Of a stretch of DNA of 64,000 bases, positions 1-7,394 are shown in pieces. Made by a program: the position numbers and the translations under genes. Source of the stretch: Sphingobacterium tenebrionis (GTDB taxonomy: Bacteria > Bacteroidota > Bacteroidia > Sphingobacteriales > Sphingobacteriaceae); contig NZ_JAYLLN010000012.1 in the NCBI RefSeq assembly GCF_037126265.1, positions 13,534 to 77,533 on the forward strand, in the 5' to 3' direction. Positions within the stretch are counted from its first letter, which is position 1; every line of letters begins with the position of its first letter. The notes under the pieces are model-generated. The model was given only the letters and a program-made list of their open reading frames with translations, did not search any database and was not told the origin of the DNA.

Positions 1-1123
1 TCCTTCCATACATATTCCTTTCCTGATCGGATATTTTCTCCGCACTTTTGATATTATTACCTGCAATCTTGATCACGCTCACCGGGGTCTTGAACTCATG
101 CGTCAGGTTATTGATGAAGTCGTACTGCAGCTGAAACAGCCTGCTGTTGATTGATATATTACGGTAAATCAAGTAAATTATTAACAATAAAATAAAATAA
201 ACTAAAGATATCCCTAACACTACAGGGAAAAATCGGCGGTTTATCTCGCCCCGGAGATGTTGTTCGGAGGAATCAAACTGCAGTTTATAGTCCGATAAGG
301 CGTTTGGCAAGGGCATATCGGTAGTAAGGTAAGAGGGCTCTTCGGTCAGGTTTGGATTGGCGATCGGCAGAATCCTTACCTTCTCATACAAGCGCTCTTG
401 GGTATTGACGATTTTTATCTTTTGCGGATTTACCTTGTACACAAAGAAATCCTGGTCATAAGCTTGGGAAATATTGCTGGTATCCTCCATCAAACCCTTA
501 TAGGCACGGAGGGCATTTACCCGAGGGATGTTCAAAAAGGTGATCTTCCCGGGCATCGTGTTATAAAAGATCCGATAGATATCATTTTCGGAAAGGGAAG
601 TGGAATCATCCAAAACCTCCAAAAAATTCACCATTTTGATGGCCATATTGTTGAAATCATCCGAAGATGGCCTATTTGTGCTTTCGGTCAGACTGTTCTT
701 GATCAATTTGTTCTCTTCATTCAGGTGGAAGGAAAAGATAGATCGAGGATAGATCAATAGGTTCTGAAACCTCACACCACGTACCCCTTCATTTAAATTA
801 CTGAACAACACATCATAGAAGACCACTTCCTCCAAGAAAGGGGTTTTTCTTAAGATTTTTTCAGCATAGGTGATGGCATGTACAGAGTCCAGATAACCTT
901 GGTAGTTGGAGACTTCCGGAATATCGTTATTGAAGAAATTATTATAGGCTTTTAGGCTGCTATCAAAGACATCGGCCTTTCTATTAAAGAATTCAGATTC
1001 CACGAAATTCGTCATGGTCCGTCGCGCCACAAAGACCGAAACGATGTATAGGATCGTCAGAAAGGAGAAAAAGGTTATCAATAAACCTAAGTTCTTACGA
1101 TATTTACTGGTCCTATTGATCAT
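1..1123 (-). CDS. Sensor histidine kinase, N-terminal part (runs off the left edge)
   Basis: This is a membrane sensor kinase cut by the window edge; about 374 residues are visible. The start is taken at the ATG at 1123-1121 and is followed by a hydrophobic segment at about residues 10-31. A periplasmic-like sensor region of about 250 residues without a recognisable domain comes next, then a second membrane segment (about residues 308-325). The visible C-terminal end holds the H-box NLTHEFKTPVSV with the phospho-accepting His at about residue 342, typical of HisKA kinases. The ATPase domain lies outside the window, and no response regulator is visible. The S9 peptidase homologue begins upstream on the same strand and ends 10 bp before this start, so the two are probably co-transcribed. 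The kinase call is firm from the H-box; the signal is unknown. Confidence 0.9.
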   Translation of the reverse strand, partial: MINRTSKYRKNLGLLITFFSFLTILYIVSVFVARRTMTNFVESEFFNRKADVFDSSLKAYNNFFNNDIPEVSNYQGYLDSVHAITYAEKILRKTPFLEEVVFYDVLFSNLNEGVRGVRFQNLLIYPRSIFSFHLNEENKLIKNSLTESTNRPSSDDFNNMAIKMVNFLEVLDDSTSLSENDIYRIFYNTMPGKITFLNIPRVNALRAYKGLMEDTSNISQAYDQDFFVYKVNPQKIKIVNTQERLYEKVRILPIANPNLTEEPSYLTTDMPLPNALSDYKLQFDSSEQHLRGEINRRFFPVVLGISLVYFILLLIIYLIYRNISINSRLFQLQYDFINNLTHEFKTPVSVIKIAGNNIKSAEKISDQERNMYGR

Positions 1124-1133
1124 GTTAAGTTAA

Positions 1134-3020
1134 TTAACGCAAATTCTCAGCCAAAAAACGCTCTATTTCCTGGTAGTATTCCACTACGTTCTCCTCGTTT
1201 CTAAAGCGTTTCCCTTCATCCTTCTTGAAAACATAGCGTACAGGCACATTGTTGGCTTTCAACTTGCCCACAAATTGGTTGGCATCGGTTACCGAGCTGT
1301 ATTTATCTTTTCCGCCTTGGAAAAACAGGACCGGCATTCTTACTTTATCCGCATGGAAAACAGGTGAGATCGCCTGGAAGAGTTCGGATTCCTTTTCTGG
1401 ATTTCCGATGATCCGATAATACAACTGCACATAATGCTGTAAATGGGCTGGGATTTCCCTAAAATAGGTAAATAGATTACTGTATCCAGAGGATGAAATC
1501 GCACATTTATACAATCCTGGATTGAAGGCTGCAGCGTAGAGCGCCGAATAACCCCCAAAACCGGAACCCATTATGGCAATACGGTTCTTATCGGCAATCC
1601 CCTGATGGATCAACCAGGTTACCCCTTCGGAGATATCCGATTGGATCTTACCACCCCATTCCTTAAAACCAGCGGTCCAGAATTCCTTTCCATACCCCAT
1701 AGAACCTCTATAATTGATTTGGAAGACCGCATATCCCCTATTGGTCAAAAATTGCACCTCCTGGTCAAAGCCCCAATCGCTGCGTCGGTTCGGCCCATCA
1801 TGGACCAATACAACAACAGGTACATCTTTCGTTTTATTCCCTGGATAGGTAATGTAGGCATGGATGGTCTTATTATCACGGGTCTGATAAACCAGTTCCT
1901 CCATTTTATTGAAGTCTTTATCCTTCAATTTCGGATTATCCTCTGTCAATAATTTGTAGGTTTTGGTCAAGCGGTTATAATAGTAGATCTCCCCTGGATG
2001 GACGTCGCTGTAAACACGTACAATGAAACCTTCCAGTTTCTGATCTGCATCCACAAAACCAATTTCCGAATCATCGAATTTCTTTTTCAGGTCTTTATAT
2101 ACATCTTCGTACACGGGATTGAAGAAGCGTTTTTCATATTTATTGGTAAAAGAAGAGGTGAAAGCCATTTCTTGAACCTGATGGGAATATCCTTCGGAGG
2201 ATAGATCTCCCTTTTCTTCCATGAACAGTAATTTATCCTCTTTTCCTTGACTTGCATCAAATTCGACCAAAGCAAGTTTATCTCTGTTCTGATTGGATAG
2301 GGCATATACGGTTTCCATAGCGCCTTTTTTGAATCCCAATGGAATGAAAATTGTTTCAAAATTGTTCTGCATGACCTCCTTAAAAGCTGCGCTTTCGGAA
2401 GCACGGTATAGCACGGATTCCTGTACACTGTCACTGGTCATTGCCAATCTCACCACCCCATCCGGCGAGCCGATCCAGGAAACAATATTGCCCGGATTTT
2501 TGTAGACCAATTCCTCTTTACGACCATCAAAATAGATTTTATAGAGATCGAAAAGAGAAGAATCCCGTTTATTCATCGCTACAGTAACAGCACCATTATT
2601 CACTTTGATGGGATTGATCCATCTTAACCTTGACTTTTGGGGCGATAATAATGGGGACCGTTTTTCGGTCTTCACATCGATATAGAACAATCGGAGGCTA
2701 TCTGCCGCTGATTGGGTATTGGAAAAGACAATCTGTTTGTTATCCAGCCAAAAGAAGCTCTGCACATTCAGGTCGGCCTGATAGGTCAGTTGCTTGGATG
2801 AATCGGGGTTTTGTAGATCCAGGATAAAAATATTCTTACAATGGTCATGTACATCCAGATAGCCAATTTTGCTGCCATCGGGTGATAATTTGAAAGATCC
2901 CTTATCGGGTTTTACAAAGAAATCTTCCACGGGGATAATCGGTTGATTTCTGTCCGATTGCTTGCAAGAAATAAACATCCCAAGCAAGATTATTACAAAA
3001 ATCAAAGCATTCCCTTTCAT
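1134..3020 (-). CDS. S9-family prolyl-oligopeptidase-like lipoprotein, probably catalytically dead
   Basis: This 628-residue protein has the S9 layout. A lipoprotein signal ends at about Cys19 (FISCK), followed by a beta-propeller-like region (about 30-370) and an alpha/beta hydrolase domain (about 375-628) with intact family landmarks such as VVLVHDGP, QINYRGSMGYG and FWTAGFKEWGG. The nucleophile elbow, normally G-x-S-x-G-G, reads MGSGFGG (residues 484-490), so Gly487 stands where the Ser should be. The catalytic His of the usual DEGHxF motif is Lys604 (DEGKRF). The acid Asp572 (GGKDKYS) is kept. Two of three triad residues are therefore missing in an otherwise intact reading frame, which points to a pseudoenzyme with a binding or sensing role. 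It sits just upstream of a sensor kinase. Confidence 0.9.
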   Translation of the reverse strand: MKGNALIFVIILLGMFISCKQSDRNQPIIPVEDFFVKPDKGSFKLSPDGSKIGYLDVHDHCKNIFILDLQNPDSSKQLTYQADLNVQSFFWLDNKQIVFSNTQSAADSLRLFYIDVKTEKRSPLLSPQKSRLRWINPIKVNNGAVTVAMNKRDSSLFDLYKIYFDGRKEELVYKNPGNIVSWIGSPDGVVRLAMTSDSVQESVLYRASESAAFKEVMQNNFETIFIPLGFKKGAMETVYALSNQNRDKLALVEFDASQGKEDKLLFMEEKGDLSSEGYSHQVQEMAFTSSFTNKYEKRFFNPVYEDVYKDLKKKFDDSEIGFVDADQKLEGFIVRVYSDVHPGEIYYYNRLTKTYKLLTEDNPKLKDKDFNKMEELVYQTRDNKTIHAYITYPGNKTKDVPVVVLVHDGPNRRSDWGFDQEVQFLTNRGYAVFQINYRGSMGYGKEFWTAGFKEWGGKIQSDISEGVTWLIHQGIADKNRIAIMGSGFGGYSALYAAAFNPGLYKCAISSSGYSNLFTYFREIPAHLQHYVQLYYRIIGNPEKESELFQAISPVFHADKVRMPVLFFQGGKDKYSSVTDANQFVGKLKANNVPVRYVFKKDEGKRFRNEENVVEYYQEIERFLAENLR

Positions 3021-3068
3021 ATACTATTTTATCCCTTTCTCAAATATTAAAAAAAAATACGGAAAAGT

Positions 3069-3076
3069 TACTTTTG
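3069..3076 (+). promoter_or_regulatory. Putative -7 promoter box of the DUF4286 gene
   Basis: TACTTTTG matches the Bacteroidota -7 consensus TAnnTTTG exactly and lies 38 bp before the ATG at 3115. It argues for the internal ATG over the upstream one at 2962, which would lie before the promoter. I see no clear -33 TTG at the usual distance. Confidence 0.5.
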
Positions 3077-3114
3077 CAACCTTAATTTTACAGCAGATAT
3101 CAAAATCATATTTT

Positions 3115-3408
3115 ATGTTTCTATATAACATTTCCATCATTATGGAGGACAGCGTTCATCATGATCTGCTGGTTTGGATCAGGACTCAATTGAAGGCGCA
3201 TGAAGGCAAGAACATCAAATTTTTGAAGATGTTGAATTCGCCGCATGAAGGCCAGACGTATTGTATGCAGGTGACGTTGAATAGCGAAAAAGAGATTGTG
3301 GAGTTTCAAGAGGAGGTTTTGCAGGAAATTCAAGCTGTTATTGGAACGCAGTTTCCGGATAAGGCGTTTATTTTTGATAGTACGATGCAGTATATTAATC
3401 ATGAGTAG
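3115..3408 (+). CDS. DUF4286 family protein
   Basis: A 97-residue soluble protein starting MFLYNISIIMEDSVHHDLL, which matches the DUF4286 pattern of Bacteroidota (a first beta strand xxYNVT, then a charged helix, and an xFDSTMQYI-like end). The function of the family is not known. The frame is open further upstream to 2962, but that extension is hydrophobic, unlike the family, and overlaps the start of the divergent S9 gene; the -7 box at 3069-3076 also favours the 3115 start. Directly downstream lies a REP-like palindrome that separates it from a convergent gene. Confidence 0.8.
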   Translation: MFLYNISIIMEDSVHHDLLVWIRTQLKAHEGKNIKFLKMLNSPHEGQTYCMQVTLNSEKEIVEFQEEVLQEIQAVIGTQFPDKAFIFDSTMQYINHE

Positions 3409-3419
3409 GTAGCTTTCCC

Positions 3420-3530
3420 CGTCATTGCGAGGACTCTTCCCGTCATTGCGAGGAGGTACGACGAAGCAATCTTTAAATTAATCGAAAGATTGCTTCGTTC
3501 CTCGCAATGACGTAGGCCTCGCAATGACGC
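3420..3530. repeat. REP-like palindrome, family 1 (GTCATTGCGAGG), locus A
   Basis: Between two convergent genes lies a long imperfect inverted repeat. The left arm reads CGTCATTGCGAGGAGG, then TACGACGAAGCAATCT; the right arm reads AGATTGCTTCGTTCC, then TCGCAATGACG. The outer half of the arm is repeated on both sides: GTCATTGCGAGGA occurs at about 3421 and again at 3441, and CCTCGCAATGACG occurs at about 3500 and again at about 3517. The same word family recurs at 10979-11042 and 32308-32472. Palindromes of this type are dispersed in many genomes. Here it probably folds into a hairpin in either transcript and may help end transcription from both sides. Confidence 0.85.
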
Positions 3531-3565
3531 AACACCTCCCAATGCCCTGGCTCTCCCTAACAAAT

Positions 3566-3853
3566 TTACTTCTCTAACCCTTCCGTCATCTTAAACCCAG
3601 ATTTCTCCGAAGGTGTTCTGTATTTCTTGTACCAAAGAATTCCCATACCAGCGCCAAAAAGAAATGGCATCGCCAATAGGAACAATATCCCCGCATTCAA
3701 TCCCTTCCCTTGCGTATTGCCATCCTTTGTACTGTTCTCTGCATTTAATGAACACATCGCACATTGCGCGGAACTAACCGTAGGCACAGAAACAAAAGAC
3801 AAACAAAGCAGCAAAGCAATTAGACTCAACTTCAGGGCTCTTAAATATTTCAT
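3566..3853 (-). CDS. Small exported membrane protein with CxxC motif
   Basis: A 95-residue protein with an N-terminal signal peptide (about residues 1-29, ending VSSAQ), then CAMC (about residues 31-34), a short polar stretch, one transmembrane helix (about 53-75) and a basic tail (WYKKYR). Small proteins of this form are common in Bacteroidota; their function is not established. The CxxC just after the signal peptide could bind a metal or take part in thiol chemistry in the periplasm, but that is inference. It lies 79 bp downstream of the pseudouridine synthase on the same strand and may be the last gene of the mla-type operon. Confidence 0.7.
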   Translation of the reverse strand: MKYLRALKLSLIALLLCLSFVSVPTVSSAQCAMCSLNAENSTKDGNTQGKGLNAGILFLLAMPFLFGAGMGILWYKKYRTPSEKSGFKMTEGLEK

Positions 3854-3897
3854 GGTATAAAGTTACGTATAAATCTTAACTAATATCAAACATCCAC

Positions 3898-3938
3898 AGC
3901 AGACCAACGATCAGATCTTAGCAGACCAACGATCAGAT
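3898..3938. repeat. Tandem 22-bp duplication over the stop codon of the pseudouridine synthase
   Basis: The 19-base word AGCAGACCAACGATCAGAT occurs at 3898-3916 and again at 3920-3938, a period of 22 bp. The second copy contains the stop codon of the gene at 3933-4631. It looks like a recent slippage or duplication event. Confidence 0.7.
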
Positions 3939-4631
3939 ATCCTCCTTCAATAAAACATTGAATTTCTCCCAGAAACCATCCTTCGGCAATGGAGCCTTCA
4001 CGATCATTTCCTCCTCCTTCACCGGATGCTTGAACGCCAAAGACCTCGAATGCAAACAAATAGTCCTTAACTGGCTTCCGCGAGGATACCCATACTTATT
4101 ATCCCCCACGATCGGACAGCCCATAAAAGAAAGCTGGCTCCGGATCTGATGTGTTCTTCCAGTCAACGGATTGATCTTCAACAGATAAAACCCATCCAGA
4201 GCTCCCACTACCTCATAATCCAACTCCGCATAACTCCCATTTTTCACTTCCCGATCAAAGGCTTTGGTCACCATCTTCTTCCTGTCCCGCAACAACCAGT
4301 TTTTCAAAGTTCCTTTCATCGCCTTAGGCTTTTCGCGAACAACAGCTAAATAAGTTTTCCTGACCTTACGATCATGGAACAGCCTATTCATCCGATCCAA
4401 ACCCTTGCTGGTCTTGGCAAATAAAATCATCCCACTTACCGGACGATCCAAGCGATGGATCACCCCAACAAATGCATCATTGGGCTTATTATATTTTTTC
4501 GCCAGGAAAACCTTCAGCATATCCTCCATCGAAGGATCACCTGAATTATCTACCTGAACAATATCACCACCAAGTTTATTAATGGCAATAAGATGGTTAT
4601 CCTCAAAAAGGATATCATTTTCTGTAATCAT
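3933..4631 (-). CDS. RluA-family RNA pseudouridine synthase
   Basis: The 232-residue protein converts uridine to pseudouridine in structured RNA. The catalytic motif HRLDRPVSG places the essential Asp at residue 62, and GRTHQIRSQL near residue 160 is the second family signature, followed by PIVGDNKYG. There is no S4 RNA-binding domain; the start MITENDILFEDNHLIAINK goes straight into the catalytic fold, as in short RluA/RluC paralogues, so the rRNA or tRNA target cannot be assigned from sequence. It begins 6 bp after the mlaD-like gene and is probably co-transcribed with the lipid transport genes. Confidence 0.92.
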   Translation of the reverse strand: MITENDILFEDNHLIAINKLGGDIVQVDNSGDPSMEDMLKVFLAKKYNKPNDAFVGVIHRLDRPVSGMILFAKTSKGLDRMNRLFHDRKVRKTYLAVVREKPKAMKGTLKNWLLRDRKKMVTKAFDREVKNGSYAELDYEVVGALDGFYLLKINPLTGRTHQIRSQLSFMGCPIVGDNKYGYPRGSQLRTICLHSRSLAFKHPVKEEEMIVKAPLPKDGFWEKFNVLLKEDI

Positions 4632-4637
4632 CTAAGC

Positions 4638-5633
4638 TTAATTTTTTAAGCTATCTACGCCTGCTTCAGCTTCTTCTTTCGCCTTTTTCTTGAAGAATCC
4701 ACGCAATAGGAAGTTACTCTGAAGAGCTTCCATATTTTCATCCAACTTCGCCGAACCCATGTTCAGGTTCCGTAGGATCTGCTTGATCTCATTGGCAGCC
4801 TCTGGATCATTGGTCAACACACCGATCGCGTTGTCTTTATCATTCAATCGAGCGGTTGTTTCATTCAGGTTGGCCATCAAAGCAGATGCCGTTTGAGTTA
4901 CTCCCTGCAATTGTGCTGCAGATTGTCTCAAACTCGCAAAAACCTCTTTATCGGTGGTTAAATCATGAATCAATCCTTCGTTGTTGTTCAATTTCTGAGA
5001 TAAGGTCAATAAATTATTTACCGCTGCATTAGCTGTAGTCATGGTTCCATTCAAGGAAACAACGGTTTTCTTCAGGTTATTGGCAATCTCATCATCCGTC
5101 ATCAGCGCACCTACTGTTCCTTTTCCATCCAAAATCTGTTTCGATAACATGGCAAAGTTCTTGGTGATTTCCAATAGGTTTTCATTGTTAACCTGTAGGG
5201 TTGCCAACATAGCATCCATACCACCAGAAACTCCGGATTTGATGACATCATTGTCCTCAATCTGTGGGAAAGCTTCGGAACCACCCACCAAACTGATGAT
5301 CGCATTACCGATCAAACCATCTGAACTTAAGGTCGCAATAACATCCTTACGGATAAATTGACTCGATTTTTCCTCTACATTCAGAACCACCTTCACATTC
5401 TCTACACTCTCAAAACTGATCTCCTTGATAATCCCAACCTTTACACCGGAAAACCAAACATTGTTTCCAACTTTCAATCCTTTAACATCCTTGAAATAGG
5501 TCGTAACTGTTAAATTCTTACTGAATTTATTCTGTTGAGTACCCAATACCAAGATACCAGCCACTAAAATGATTAATCCAATAAAGGTGAACAAACCAAC
5601 GATTATGGATCGTTTTCTATCTGTTGTTGCCAT
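4638..5633 (-). CDS. mlaD: MCE-family substrate-binding protein of a lipid ABC transporter (MlaD-like)
   Basis: The 331-residue protein has one N-terminal membrane anchor (about 10-29), then an MCE domain (about 38-120; VTTYFKDVKGLKVGNNVWFSGVKVGII is typical), then a long alpha-helical C-terminal region (about 140-310) with repeating NNLLTLSQKLN / SLRQSAAQLQ / LMANLNETTARL segments. MCE proteins form rings in the periplasm that carry phospholipids between inner and outer membranes. The neighbours upstream are the matching ATPase and permease (gap 8 bp), giving the order permease-ATPase-MCE seen in many Bacteroidota. No MlaB- or MlaC-like gene is present here. Confidence 0.93.
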   Translation of the reverse strand: MATTDRKRSIIVGLFTFIGLIILVAGILVLGTQQNKFSKNLTVTTYFKDVKGLKVGNNVWFSGVKVGIIKEISFESVENVKVVLNVEEKSSQFIRKDVIATLSSDGLIGNAIISLVGGSEAFPQIEDNDVIKSGVSGGMDAMLATLQVNNENLLEITKNFAMLSKQILDGKGTVGALMTDDEIANNLKKTVVSLNGTMTTANAAVNNLLTLSQKLNNNEGLIHDLTTDKEVFASLRQSAAQLQGVTQTASALMANLNETTARLNDKDNAIGVLTNDPEAANEIKQILRNLNMGSAKLDENMEALQSNFLLRGFFKKKAKEEAEAGVDSLKN

Positions 5634-5641
5634 AAACTCTG

Positions 5642-6418
5642 TTATACAATAAAATTATAATCATAGAAAGGTTTCACCCTTTCATCTTCTGTATCAAATA
5701 TTTCCGAAAATTTACCTACGCGTTCAAAACGTCCGTCCAATAACATGGCCACTCGGTCACCGACCATTTTTGCACAGGCCAAGTCATGGGTAATGATAAT
5801 GGATGATGTTTTATACCGTTCCTGAACCTCATTGATCAGGGAATTGATATCCAAACAGGTAATCGGGTCAAGTCCCGCTGTTGGTTCATCATACATCATA
5901 ATATCGGGTCTTAAAATCAAGGTCCGCGCAATACCGATCCTTTTTCGTTGTCCACCGGACAGTTCGGATGGCATTTGGTTGATCGTGCGCAATAGCCCAA
6001 CGCCATCTAACACATCTTCCACTTCTTTGTTGATCTCTGCCCTGGTTAGGTTTCTTTTGTTTCTCACCAAAGGAAACTCTAGGTTCTCCCTAACCGTCAT
6101 ACTATCATACAAGGCACTATTCTGAAAGGAGAATCCAATCCGCAATCGAAGTTCCCTTAATTCTTTTTCTTTTAGATGATTGACCACCTCGCCCAAAACA
6201 TGGATATCTCCAGCATCTGGTTTCAACAATCCGGAGATCAATTTGATCAATACGGATTTACCGGTACCAGAACGCCCAAGAACAACCAGGTTCTCGCGGT
6301 TGTACAATTTCAGGTCGACATCACGCAGTACATGCAGGTCTCCAAATGATTTGCTCACATGGTCTACATGAATCACGGCATCATTATAATCGATCTCTAC
6401 GTTCTTTTTCTGTTCCAT
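5642..6418 (-). CDS. mlaF: Lipid ABC transporter ATP-binding protein (MlaF-like)
   Basis: The 258-residue ABC ATPase has Walker A GRSGTGKS (residues 48-55), Q-loop (FSFQNSALYDSMTVRENL), signature LSGGQRKR, Walker B IMMYDEPTAGLD and the switch His in IIITHDL. SALYDSMTVREN after the Q-loop is characteristic of the Mla/Mkl group. It powers phospholipid movement by the MlaE-like permease and MlaD-like ring. The gene starts 1 bp after mlaE and ends 8 bp before mlaD. Confidence 0.95.
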   Translation of the reverse strand: MEQKKNVEIDYNDAVIHVDHVSKSFGDLHVLRDVDLKLYNRENLVVLGRSGTGKSVLIKLISGLLKPDAGDIHVLGEVVNHLKEKELRELRLRIGFSFQNSALYDSMTVRENLEFPLVRNKRNLTRAEINKEVEDVLDGVGLLRTINQMPSELSGGQRKRIGIARTLILRPDIMMYDEPTAGLDPITCLDINSLINEVQERYKTSSIIITHDLACAKMVGDRVAMLLDGRFERVGKFSEIFDTEDERVKPFYDYNFIV

Positions 6419-6419
6419 G

Positions 6420-7178
6420 TTATCCTATTAAGGCTAGAATCTGTACGATCAGCAATTCTTCAATAAATACAATGAACATGGAGGCAACAACCGCCGCGTT
6501 GGCCGCTTTACCCACACCTTCAGTACCTTTTGTAGAATAATAACCTACATATGTACTTACAAATCCAATCGTAAAACCAAATACCACTGCTCTGAACACC
6601 ATCGCAAATACATCTTTCGCGGTGATGGATTCAAAGACTTGGGTAATAAAACTCAATATACTTAACTGATCCTTGGAGATGATACTTAAATAACCACCTG
6701 CTAGACCAATACCTGCCACATAAAAACACAAAACAGGAATCATCAAGGTGGTAGCAAGGATCCTGCTGGCAATCAAAAATTTGAAAGGATTGGTACCAGA
6801 AACTTCCATCGCATCGATCTGCTCCGTTACGTTCATGGAACTTAATTCGGCACCGATCTGCGACCCCACCTTACCCGATGCGATCAGGGCGGTTACCAAA
6901 GGTGCCAATGCCCTCACGATGGCAATGGAGATCAGGTTCGGAAGCCAGGATGTGGCCCCAAAATCCTCCAAAGAAGGTCGGGATTGTTTTGTAAATACAA
7001 AGCCCACAATAAATCCGGTTAAACTAATCAAGGGAAATGACTTCCATCCGATTTCATAACACTGACGGATAATTTCCTTAAACTCAAATGGGGGACTTAC
7101 CACTTCGCGGAAGAAGCGCATCAAGAATCGATGGATCTTCGCAAATTCAAGGAGTAAGGTCTCTATCTTTTTTGCCAT
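6420..7178 (-). CDS. mlaE: Lipid ABC transporter permease (MlaE-like)
   Basis: A 252-residue integral membrane protein with an N-terminal amphipathic stretch and about five membrane segments. The family signature is visible at GFIVGFVFTKQSRPSLEDFGA and in the coupling region SGKVGSQIGAELSSMNVTEQIDAMEV, the EQIDAL-type motif of MlaE/YrbE permeases. It is the first gene of a run of at least four on the minus strand (mlaE, mlaF, mlaD, pseudouridine synthase), read from the promoter at 7241-7270. The transporter is predicted to maintain outer-membrane lipid asymmetry or trafficking; direction is not deducible from sequence. Confidence 0.95.
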   Translation of the reverse strand: MAKKIETLLLEFAKIHRFLMRFFREVVSPPFEFKEIIRQCYEIGWKSFPLISLTGFIVGFVFTKQSRPSLEDFGATSWLPNLISIAIVRALAPLVTALIASGKVGSQIGAELSSMNVTEQIDAMEVSGTNPFKFLIASRILATTLMIPVLCFYVAGIGLAGGYLSIISKDQLSILSFITQVFESITAKDVFAMVFRAVVFGFTIGFVSTYVGYYSTKGTEGVGKAANAAVVASMFIVFIEELLIVQILALIG

Positions 7179-7240
7179 TAATGAATGATTATGTTACTCT
7201 TCCTGTTTTCCAGCATTGGTAATATTCGTTGGCAAATGTA

Positions 7241-7270
7241 CAAATTTATTTTTTCCCAAAATTTCTCAAA
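7241..7270 (-). promoter_or_regulatory. Putative promoter of the mla operon
   Basis: On the minus strand TTTG (7270-7267) is followed, after 18 bp, by TAAATTTG (7248-7241). This matches the Bacteroidota -33/-7 pattern (TTG, 17-23 bp, TAnnTTTG) and lies about 63 bp before the mlaE start. Confidence 0.6.
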
Positions 7271-7394
7271 GCCATTATTCCTTAATACAGCAATTGAGCC
7301 AAAAAAGTTTGACAAAAAAATTATACTATTAAACCTTTCCTTCTCGTTTAAGGTCATACTGACAAAATAAGCGAAAACTTAATTTGGTTGGCAT

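Noticed and set aside
2962..3114. N-terminal extension of the DUF4286 protein
   Set aside because: The extension is unlike the family, overlaps the divergent gene start and lies upstream of the -7 box.
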